A stretch of DNA of 64,000 nt from Acestrorhynchus altus (Eukaryota; Chordata; Actinopteri; Characiformes; Acestrorhynchidae): NCBI GenBank assembly GCA_034509495.1, contig CM067508.1:35401057-35465056 (forward strand), in the 5' to 3' direction. Under the pieces are notes generated by a model. It saw only the letters and a list, made by a program, of their open reading frames with translations, was not told the DNA's origin and did not search any database. This document shows, one piece after another, positions 48,528 through 60,104 of this stretch; positions within the stretch are counted from its first letter, which is position 1, and every line of letters begins with the position of its first letter. Both the position numbers and the translations under genes were made by a program.

Positions 48528-49208
48528 TACAGTTTATCAGTATTATTATTGTATTATTATTATACTGTTTATCAATTATTATTATTATCATTATTATTAT
48601 TATAATTATTATTATTATACTGTTATCAGTATTATTATTATTATATGGTTATCATTATTAGTATTATTATTATCATTATTATTATCATTATTATTATTAT
48701 TATGCTGGTTTTCATTATTATTATTATTAATTATTATTATTATAATTATTATTATTATTATGCTGGTTATCAGTATTATTAGTATTATTTTTATAATTAT
48801 TGTTATTATTATTATTACTGTTATTATTATGATTATGCTGGTTATCAATTATTATTATTATTATTTATTATGCTGGTTATCAATATTATTATTATCATTA
48901 TTATTATCATTATTATACTGGTTATCAGTATTATTATTATCATTATTATTATAATTATTATTATTATACTGTTATCAGTATTATTATTATTATGCTGGTT
49001 ATCATTATTATTATTATTATGCTGGTTATCAATGTTATTATTATCAATTATTATTATTTATAATTATTATTGTATACTGGTTATCAGTATTATTTTTATT
49101 ATTATTATGCTATTTATCAATATTATTATTATTATTATCATTATTATTATCATTATTATTATTATACTGGTTTTCAATATTATGTATTATTATACTTGTT
49201 TTCAGAAA

Positions 49209-49245
<37 letters not shown>

Positions 49246-49294
49246 CTGGTGTTCAATTATTATTATTATTAATATTATTATTATACTGGTTTTC

Positions 49295-49327
<33 letters not shown>

Positions 49328-49378
49328 CTGGTTTTCCAGTATTATTATTATTATTATTATTATTATACTGGATTTATC

Positions 49379-49417
<39 letters not shown>

Positions 49418-49583
49418 CTGGTTTTCAGTATTATTATTATTATTATTATTATTATACTTTGGTTTTCAATTATTATTTATACTGGTTATCAGTATTATTA
49501 TTATTATTATTATACTGGTTATCAGTATTATTATTATTATACTGGTTATCAGTATTATTATTATTATTATTATACTGGTTATC

Positions 49584-49616
<33 letters not shown>

Positions 49617-49844
49617 CTGGTTTTCAGTATTGTTATTATACTGGTTATCAGTATTATTATTATTATTATTTATTATTATTAAGTATACTGGTTATCAGTA
49701 TTATTATTGTAATATTATTATACTGGTTTCAATTATTATTACCTAGTTATCGAATGTGTATTATTATTATTATTATACTGGTTTTCAATTATTATTATTA
49801 TACTGGTTATCAGTATTATTATTATTATTATTATACTGGTTATC

Positions 49845-49895
<51 letters not shown>

Positions 49896-50096
49896 CTGGT
49901 TTTCAGTATTATTGTGTGTATTATTATTATACTGGTTATCAGTATTATTATTATTATTATTATACTGGTTTTCAGTATTATTATTATACTAGTTATCAGT
50001 ATTATTATTATTATTATTATTATACTGGTTTTCAGTATTATTATTATACTGGTTATCAGTATTATTATTATTATTATTATTATTATACTGGTTATG

Positions 50097-50144
<48 letters not shown>

Positions 50145-50340
50145 CTGGTTTTCAGTATTATTATTATACTGGTTATCAGTATTATTATTATTATTATTAT
50201 ACTGGTTATCAGTGGTATTATTATTATAATTAGTATTATTAGTATACTGGTTTTCAATTATTATTATTATTGATTCAATTATTATTATTACTATCTATTA
50301 TTATGCTGGTTTTTCAATTATTATTATTATACTGGTTATC

Positions 50341-50373
<33 letters not shown>

Positions 50374-50390
50374 GTATACTGGTTATCAAT

Positions 50391-50422
<32 letters not shown>

Positions 50423-50515
50423 CTGGTTTCAATTATTATTATTATACTAGTTATCAGTATTATTATTATTATTATTATTATACTGGTTTTCAGTATTATT
50501 ATTATACTGGTTATC

Positions 50516-50548
<33 letters not shown>

Positions 50549-50639
50549 CTGTTATCAGTATTATTATTATTATACTAGTTTTCGTATTATTATTATACTG
50601 GTTATCAGTATTATTATTATTATTATTATGCGGTTATCA

Positions 50640-50674
<35 letters not shown>

Positions 50675-50705
50675 GGTTTTCAGTATTATTATTATACTGG
50701 TTATC

Positions 50706-50753
<48 letters not shown>

Positions 50754-51000
50754 CTGGTTATCAGTATTGTTATTATACTGGTTTTTCAATTATTATTATT
50801 ATACTAGTTATCAGTATTATTATTATTATACTGGTTATCAGTATTATTATTATTATTATTATTATACTGGTTATCAATTATTATTGTGTATTATTATACT
50901 GGTTATCAATTATTGTGTGTATTATTATACTGGTTATCAGTATTATTATTATTATTATTATTATACTGGTTTTTCAGTATTATTATTATACTGATTTATC

Positions 51001-51036
<36 letters not shown>

Positions 51037-51282
51037 CTGGTTATCAGTATTATTATTATTATACTGGTTTTCAGTATTATTATTATACTGGTTATCAGTA
51101 TTATTATTATTATTATTATACTGGTTATCAGTATTATTATTATTATTATTATTATACTGGTTATCAGTATTATTATTATTATTATTATTATTATTTTTAT
51201 ACTGGTTATTATTATTATTATTATTATTATTATACTGGTTATCAGTATTATTATTATTATTATTATTATTATACTGGTTATC

Positions 51283-51323
<41 letters not shown>

Positions 51324-54300
51324 GCTGGTTATCAGTATTATTCACAAAAACACAAACTGACATCATTTCAGGAAGGTTTATCCTGAACAACACAATGTGC
51401 TTTAAAGCGAAAGTTAAAACTCTGATGTGTCGTAATAAAAAATTGACTGTTTTCTAGATTATTTCAGTCATTTTTAACTGCAGTTGCACCATTTAATGGC
51501 CTTTTCTGCTGCTCTCTGTTAACTGCTGTCTCTCCTACAAAGTGACCAAATACCAGAGTCTATGTCGAACCAGATCTTAATGAAATCTTACTTCTCAGTG
51601 TTTATCTGAGAATAAGATCTATTGTCTCCTCTTTAGCAGCTAAAAGCAGGAGTTACACAGCAAGGCCGGCTAGAAGGGAGTTGCAGTACTAGTCTTGTGG
51701 CCTCTCTAGACAGAAAAGGTCGAATTCTCCTGATGTTGTAGGAGAAATCTGCAGGACTCAGGTTTATAACATGACCTGTGAACGATGACTGGTCATCCAC
51801 TACTACACCAAGGCTCCGAGCTTCAGCAGATGGAGTGACCAATGAGTTCTCAAGAGAATGGTGAGATCAGGATGAGGACCAGTGGTTCCAGGAATGAATA
51901 GTAGTTCAGTCTTGCTGGGGTTGAGTTTGAGGTGATGGGCTGCCATCCATGATGAGACATCAAAGAGGAATGCTGAGATCAGGGTTGAGATCTGGGTGTA
52001 GGAAGGTGGGAAAGAGAGGACGAGTTGAGTGTCATCAGCATAGCAGTGGTCAGTAAAACCATGAGAAGATATTACTTTACCAAGAGAAGTAGTGTAGAGA
52101 GAAAAGTGAAGAGGACCCAGGACTGAACCTTGTGGAACACTGGTGGAGAGTCTGCGTGGAGCTGATGTGGCTCCCTGCCATGTGACCTGGTAAGAACGCT
52201 CTTCCAGGTATGATGCAAACCATTCTAATGCAGAACCGGTGATTCCAAGGCTACCAAGGACTGACAGGAGGATCTTGTGATCTACTGTGTCAAAGGCTGC
52301 TGAGAGGTCGAGGAGAATTACAACAGATGAGAGTTGCATCTCACGCTGATCTTGCAGCGTGGAGTTTCTCAGTGACCGCAATGAGAGCGTCTCTGTTGAG
52401 TGTATCAGTTTGAAACCAGATTGGTTTGGGTTCTGTAGATTGTTCTGGTTGAGAACGAGAGATTACAGACAGAATGATTAAGGATTTTTGAGAGAAAAGA
52501 AATTAGTGATAATGGTCTATAATTGCTAATGTTTGTGTTATCAAGAGTTGGCTTTTTCAAGATGAGGACATGAGAATGGGACATGACCTGATGACAATGA
52601 GCTGTTTATGTAAAAGTAATGAAAGGAAGAAGGTTTGGAGCAATTGTTAGAAATAGAGGATAGTTCACCGGTCCGCGGTGACAAAAAGGTTGGGGACCAC
52701 TGGTCTAGTGGACAGGTGGTTGGATTGTTAGATGTGAGAAGATGAAGGATGTCATCTGTGAAAAGTGGTCAGAAAGAGGACAGATATGGCCGAGGAGAAG
52801 GGTGTCTGGTTGGAGGAGTAGAGGTGTGTAGAAAGGATTTTTCACTTTCTTTCAGCCAGTCTCGACTCTCTTTGGTTGTTGCGCAGAACCTCCGTCAACC
52901 ATGGGGAAGTTCTGGAGGTTCTTGCAGACCTTGGAGAGTGAGAGCAAAGAGAAGGTTGACTGAAGATGTATAAAAGGAAAGTTTCCAGTGGGAGGAGAAG
53001 GAATCAATGTGGAAGGGTGGATAGAATAATGGAGGTAGAATAGAATGGAACTTTATTGATCCCTTGGGAGGGTTCCTTCAGGGAAATTAAGGTTCCAGTA
53101 GCAGCATCAGTACAGTACAGTAAGCAGAAGGTAGGCACAAAAAAAAGACAGGTAAGACAGGAGGGAGAGAGTGAAGATTGCTGTTAAAGGTGGAAGTTGT
53201 TGAGGAGTCTATGTGCTGGAATCGAAGGGAGGGAGAGTGTGTAGGACTAGAAGTCATGGTCAGAAAAGTCAAGGGGAGTAACTGAGATCCAAGGCAGGGG
53301 CAGGACTGCTCAAAATTGGGTCCAATGTGTGTTTGACCAGACTGGTTAAAGGTGATGTCAAATGAAGACAGAGGTTGGAGGAGACATGATGATTGCAGTT
53401 TCTCAGATGGAAGGTTGAAATCACCAATGAGAATGAGTGAAGTCTCAATAGAGTGTCCAGTTTATCAATGAAATTACCCAATGGACCAGGAGGTCGATAG
53501 AGAACAATGATGTGGAATTTGGTGGGAAAAGATGCTGCAACAGCAGGAAATTCAAAAGAAGAAATGTCAAGATGTGAAAGTGTGAGTGGAGTTGATTGCC
53601 ACCCCTGAGAGACAAGCAAGCCTGTGTCTCCACTCCTGCCGACCCTTCATGGAAAGTGAGAGAAAGCGGAGGACGGGGGACAGGTCAGCTGGAGTTGCAG
53701 TGTTCTCAGGCGTGAGCCATGTCTCAGTCAGAGCCAGGAAGAGAGAGATCGGGCAGAAGCCAGAGCCCCCCAGGTACCATCACCTGAGAATCTGATGAAG
53801 CAGGCAGTCTACCGCCTTGATCGACATCTGTTCCTGAGTACACCAGTGACTGCTTCTTTCTTCAGGAGGTTCCAAACGGTTGTACCACTCTCAGCTTCAC
53901 AGCTGCTGGTTCTTCACCCACAGACAGCTCTCTGCTTTTCATGTTGGTCACTGCTCTAACTATAACTGCACAGACTAAACCCAAATCTGAGCCGGACATT
54001 CAGCACTGTTTACTGGAACTGGACAGACCTGGACAATAACACACAGCTGTCAGTCACATGTTCCAGTACTAAATATTGATATTTTAATGTCACATTCATC
54101 TTTTAATGTCTACAGTCTACAGCCAAGATAAAGGGATTGACCTCACTGTACCAATATTTGGGGAGTGTCACTCTGTGTAAATGTAAATGCTGGATTTAAG
54201 GTGGAATGGAAGCTGTTACAGAAAGACAAACAACCCAAACAAGTCTTATGATAGTCATCCTGTAAATCTATTTACTGAGTTTATTTAGTGGTTTTAATGC

Positions 54301-56104
54301 TCATTTAAATCTGAGACAGTATTACCATCATCCTAAATGTTACTGTGGGTTACCATGAGTGTGGTAAGCGTTACATGTCCAGTACCACGTAAGCGAACAG
54401 TGGCTGTTTGATTTTGAAAGCTTCCCTGTAAAAGTTCTGGCTGTTTTCTCTGAGCAGTGATTATTCCATAATGTTTCGTTGTTTCCAGGGTTCTGTATCC
54501 GTTTGCGAGATGCAGACTTTGGTCTTGCTGTGGAGAGCTGTCTGAAGTCTCTGATGTTGGCTTTCTGCTGTGATAACTATCAGGACGAGAGAATTCTACA
54601 GGGTCTCATGATCCGAAACTTTCCGCAGGGTCGAAGGCCTCAAATTATTGTCAGCGAATTTATTGATGTGCCCTACAACGTCAGCAACAGGTACCTCACC
54701 GAGTGTCCCAGAACAGACAGGGGATAGACTTGTTTGATTTGTTTACTGTAAGGATCTACGTGAAAGTGGGTTTATTTGTATGTGGACAGTGACGGCATGC
54801 ATGTAGCCTGAATGGTTTAGGAATTACAGCTGTTCTTACGTAGTAATGATGTGAACATACAGAGATTTATAATTTTTCAGGAGACAATTTCATGAATCAT
54901 GGAATCAGATATCGCTGTTGTATTGAATATCGATTTCTCCTCTGCTTTTTTAAAAGTCCAGTCATTTCATTTTGAGCAGTAAGAGATTTGATGTAATGTT
55001 GTTCCAATGTTGTAAAATGCTCTTCAGTCTAACAGTCAAGGCTGTGAGAAGCCCAGGGACAGTCGAGAGATTTCCTGAACCTACTCTCTACTCTTCACAG
55101 AACTGTCAATCATCCTGAATTCCCAACTGTTCTTCAGGCCCTTGACATTGACAGTCCAGTTGTGGCCAATTGTTTGATTGACATGAGAGGAATAGAGACT
55201 GTGCTGCTCATTAAGGTAAGTATCTCAGCAGCTCAGTTGCACAAACTCTCACAAAAACAGCTTTTACAATTTGTGAATGAGAGGAAACGTCCATTATGCT
55301 TCAATTTACCAACGTTTTCATATTGATGACAGTTTTTTAATCCTGTAACTGCTCGAGTTTGTGTGAAAACATTCCGTAAAATAGGTTCTGATAAAACAGC
55401 GAACCTGCCCCTGAATATTACTGGAGCAATTCGTTTTGGCCTTTGAGCAGGAAAAATGGCCTGTTTGACCGAAACATCTTCCCTTCTCCGGCACTGTGAA
55501 GCAGCTGGGTCTCAAAGAGCAGCACAAGATACAAGTCATAGAAATGTACCAGTCAGGAAAGGGTACCTAGTTGTGTCCTCTTTGGCAAGAATCCCAGGCT
55601 GTAAACACTTTGTTTAGCCAAGCGTCTTTCAGTTCTTCAGTCTTCAGTTCTGTGAGACTCCTGGGTCGTCCTGCCTGCACTGCTCTGTCTGTGATGTTCA
55701 GATCAGGAGACTGTGAGGAGTCTATCATGGATTTTGAGGTGTGTTGAGGATCATTATCCATTTGTAGAAGCATCCTCTTTTCCAGAATTAGCTGAAATTT
55801 CACTGAATTCGTTCTTATCCATAAAATGCTCCCCGTGTCACTGGCTGCAGCACAAATTCTGTGTCCTTTTTTCTCATTGTGGCCAAAATGCAGTCCAGCG
55901 AAGAGGTCCTGGATTTGTCTTTCTATCGATCCGACAAGCATCTGTCTCTGACAGTTTCTTGGTCTTCCACACTTTATCTTGACCTCCACTGTTCCTGTTA
56001 ACTGACATTCCTGAATTACAGGTTGAGGAACTGAGGAAATTGCAACCTGAAATTTGTGAATTTCTGAAATATTGAAATTTATAAAGGGTTGACAATTAGT
56101 CAGA

Positions 56105-56189
<85 letters not shown>

Positions 56190-59100
56190 AAATGACTGTA
56201 CTGACGCTCCCCATCTAATCTGATGGAGCTTTAGAGGTTCTGCAAAGAAGAATGGGAGAACATTTCCAAAATCAGGTGCCGTGATTTTAACAATGAAGAC
56301 AGACTCAAGTCATGAAGACTTGAGTCTGTAATTGCCGTCAAAAGAAAAAGAGCTTCAATAAAGTACAGAGTAAAGGCTGTGAAACCCATTTTAATCCATT
56401 TTGGAATTAAGGTTGTAAAATAACAAAATGAAGTGAAGTGACTATAACAGCACTTTTACCAGAGACGGAGCACATGATACAGCGCTCACACTCGCACAAC
56501 GTCTACACACATTCACACTCGTCTAACGTTCGCTTCTTTGAGTGGTACATCGGGAGGGTTCGGTCCTTTAATGTCTCCACTGTGTTTTCTAGAATAATCG
56601 AGACGCACGGAGAGTGATGCAGGGAGGAAATCCTCCTCGCAACTGCAAAGAGGCGTTCACACGTGAAGGGGACCAGGTGTACAACAACCGTTACTATTCC
56701 TGTGACCAGCAGAGGTCGCGCTACTTCAGCGCTGACGTCGAGCAGGAAATCAGGTACGTGTTCCTGAACAATTTAACGAGATGAGAGCTCACCAAGACGA
56801 GGCTTTAGCTTTAACATGTATTATTACAGAAATGAGAATAAACAGCAGGATTGATCATCAAATGACACTTTAAAGCTTAATGTTTTTTAAAAAATGATTA
56901 CCTGAACTGTTCATAAAGACCTAAAACCCCATACGACTCTTAAAATAAACATAAAGAACATTCAGATGTTTATTTTGGACGACTGTACAGAATTATGAAG
57001 AATTTAATACAAATAACTGTCAATGCTTTTGGCAAAAACTGGATTCTGGATCATCAATGGTGTGAGAACTTGTTTTATGGCTTCTGAAGGTTAAAGTAGT
57101 ACCATTTTATTTGGTCTCCTCTTTAAAAGTTCTTCTTCTTCCTCCTCCTCCTCCTCCTCGGCTGCTCCCTTTAGGGGTCGGATCATCTGCCTCCATCTTG
57201 CCCTATCCCCTCCCCTCCTCCATGTCCACCTTCACTACATCCATAAACCTTCTCTGAGGTCTTCCGCTTCTCCTTCTGCCTGGCAGCTCCATCTCCAACA
57301 TTCTTTGTCCGATACATCCATTATTCCTCCTCAACACATGTCCAAACCATCTCAACCTGTCCTCTCTGGCTTTATCTCCAAACTGCTCCACCTTCATTGT
57401 CCCTCTGATCTGCTCATTCCTAATCTTGTTCATCCTCGTCACTCCCAACAAACATCTCAGCATCTTCATCTCCACCACCTCCAGCTCAGCCTCCTGTCTT
57501 TCAGATGGAGCCTCAGTCTCCAAACCAGACATCATAGCAGGTCTCACCACTGTCCTGTAAACCTTCCCTTTCACTCTTGCTGCTATTCTTCTGTCACACA
57601 TCAGCCCTGACACCCATCTCCACCCACTCCATCCTGCCTGCACCCTCTTCTTCACCTCTGTTCTGCACTGTCTTGCTCCGGATGGTTGACGTCCTCCACC
57701 TTTACATTCTGTATTCACTCCTAAGAAATGAGCCACCTTCACTAAAACCTAAAATAAAATAAACGTGGATTAGGACAAGATTCAGTCCCTGAACAGCTTT
57801 CACATCTGCAGCGGAGACACGCAATTACCGTGTGTGTGTGTGTGTGTGTGTGTGTGAGAACAGACACATCATAAACAGTAGTGCTACACAGAATACGTCC
57901 TGCTGCTGTCAGAACATTAATACAGACGAATGCCTTTCTGTGCTTAGTGTGACATTGTTGTCTCTTCTCAGGAAAGAACATTTCTGTCTTTGGTTTCACT
58001 CACTGTAGGCTGGTCCAAGCAGCCCTGAATTCTCAGGAGGCACATTTAACGGGTTTCAGGCAGCAGCTTCGGGACGTTGATGACAACATTCGTCAGACTG
58101 AGGCTCTGCTGAGGACGGCTCTTAATGACCAAAAAAACGTCAAAGTAATTTTCAGATTTCTTCACCGTTAATGTCACCGCTTTGATGACCGTTCGGGAGT
58201 CACAGCTCCATCCTCAGAGGGGTCACAACCCCAGCTGTTTAATGTCACTCTCACTGTAAGCAGTCGTACTGTGTGGCAGCTGCCTGATATACGGTCCTGT
58301 GAAAAAATGAGGACACCTCATTAAATCCTTTTGAACATAAACATTTGGACAGTTGGTCCTCATTTTAAGGGAGATGGAGGTGAGAGATGGAGGTGAGAGA
58401 CGGAGGTGATGCCTTTTTTTGTTTTTGCAGGATCGGTGTCGAAAACTTTGTTTGGAGATTAATGACTTGAGGAATGTAGAAGAACCCCAGTCAGAAGACC
58501 TGAAGCCACTGGTAACGTTCTAAGGGCTTTTTGGAGACAGGTTCTGTAGATGTGTAAATGTTCTTGGTTTGCAGAGCACTGATTTGTTTCCTCCAGTGTT
58601 TGTTCTCTGAAAACTGTGCAGAGCCACAAGATAATATTTGCATGAACACTCAAAAATAAAATTCATGCTTTTGCTTTATATAGTCATTTTTACATTTTAC
58701 AATCAAAAATATCAGTTATGTACATATTAAATAACAGGCTACGATAAATAATAAATATTATAAGAGTTTTCAGTGTCTGAATATGTTTAATGATGAAACA
58801 TTTGCTGTTCTTGAAGTGTTTGATTTTATTATTATTATTATTATTATTGAAGGACGTCCTTCAAATGTAGGCCCCTGTACTGTTTTCACGCCTCTTTAGG
58901 AAGATGAGCTGGAGGAGCTGAGCAGCAGGTTAGCCGTGTGTCGTGAGGAGTGTGAGAGAGCACGGCAGCAGATGCTGACGTCGAAGAGAGTGTATGAAGA
59001 AGCGGATCTTCTCTACCACAAGCAGAGAGAAACCTTAAACAGTGTGGCCGAGGAGGCCGAACCCATTAAGGTCAGCGGACACGTGATTCCGGGACACGAA

Positions 59101-60072
59101 CCAATGAACGAAGGATTAATTTGACGTTGTTCGTTCATTAACCCTTCGCTGTTCGTAATGAAGTTCTTAACTGAGTCCAGGTTCAGTTCCAGGTTTGTCA
59201 GTATATACGGGGTATAGTTTGTTTATATTGATTATGTGAATCATGTACAGTGTTAATACACCAAAGTGTGTTTATTTGTGTGAAGAATTAACGTGGTGAC
59301 ATTCTGGCACATCGTCCCTCGTTAGACTCCCCCTTTATGTTAAATCTGACTGAAATGATTACACTGATTACAGCTGTCCCTGACAAAATCGTCCCTCTTC
59401 ATCATCTAATTGATGATTTGAATGTGTGTCAAAGCCCATGTCTGGTAGGATGGAAGCCTCTTGTCCATGAAGGTGTCAAACCCACTTGACTGTAGACATC
59501 GATGCTGGTGTTGCAGCAGACTTTTGTCTTTCTATATGAAAGTCAGTTATAATGAATGAATTAAAGAGGTCTGGGTCTCACACGTTGGACATTTTGGACT
59601 TTCAATACCACAGAATCCAGTGTGTATGTTGAGTTGATTTCAGAACACCTCCTAACGTTGTTCCAGATCCTTTCGCATATGGTGGTCAATGCTGTTTGAC
59701 TGAAAACACAGCGCAGTGGACTGTGGACCAGTACAAAAATATGAATTCTACAGCATTAAAATACACATTTTAATTTATTTATTTGTTCAAAATTGGCCGT
59801 GGGTGAACATACACACTCCTGAACAGTTATACACACTCCTGAACAGTTATACACACACTCCTGAACAGTTATACACACACTCCTGAACAGTTATACACAC
59901 GTTTGGGGGGAAATCCTGATTCACATGAACAAGGCATGCATTAAAGGACAGCTTAGAAATGGACAGTCAGAAGAATCACTCACGTCCAGTATGTTAGGAC
60001 AGTCATGTCCATGAGGACTGGAAACACTTGCATGTGATTTTTGTATGTCGTGATTTTGATGTCAGCTCGTTG

Positions 60073-60104
<32 letters not shown>

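Noticed and set aside
49070..50233. 387-codon frame (and others of 150-270 codons) rich in Tyr, Ile or Leu
   Set aside because: It is produced by the ATT array, where stops are absent by composition in several frames. It is not protein coding.
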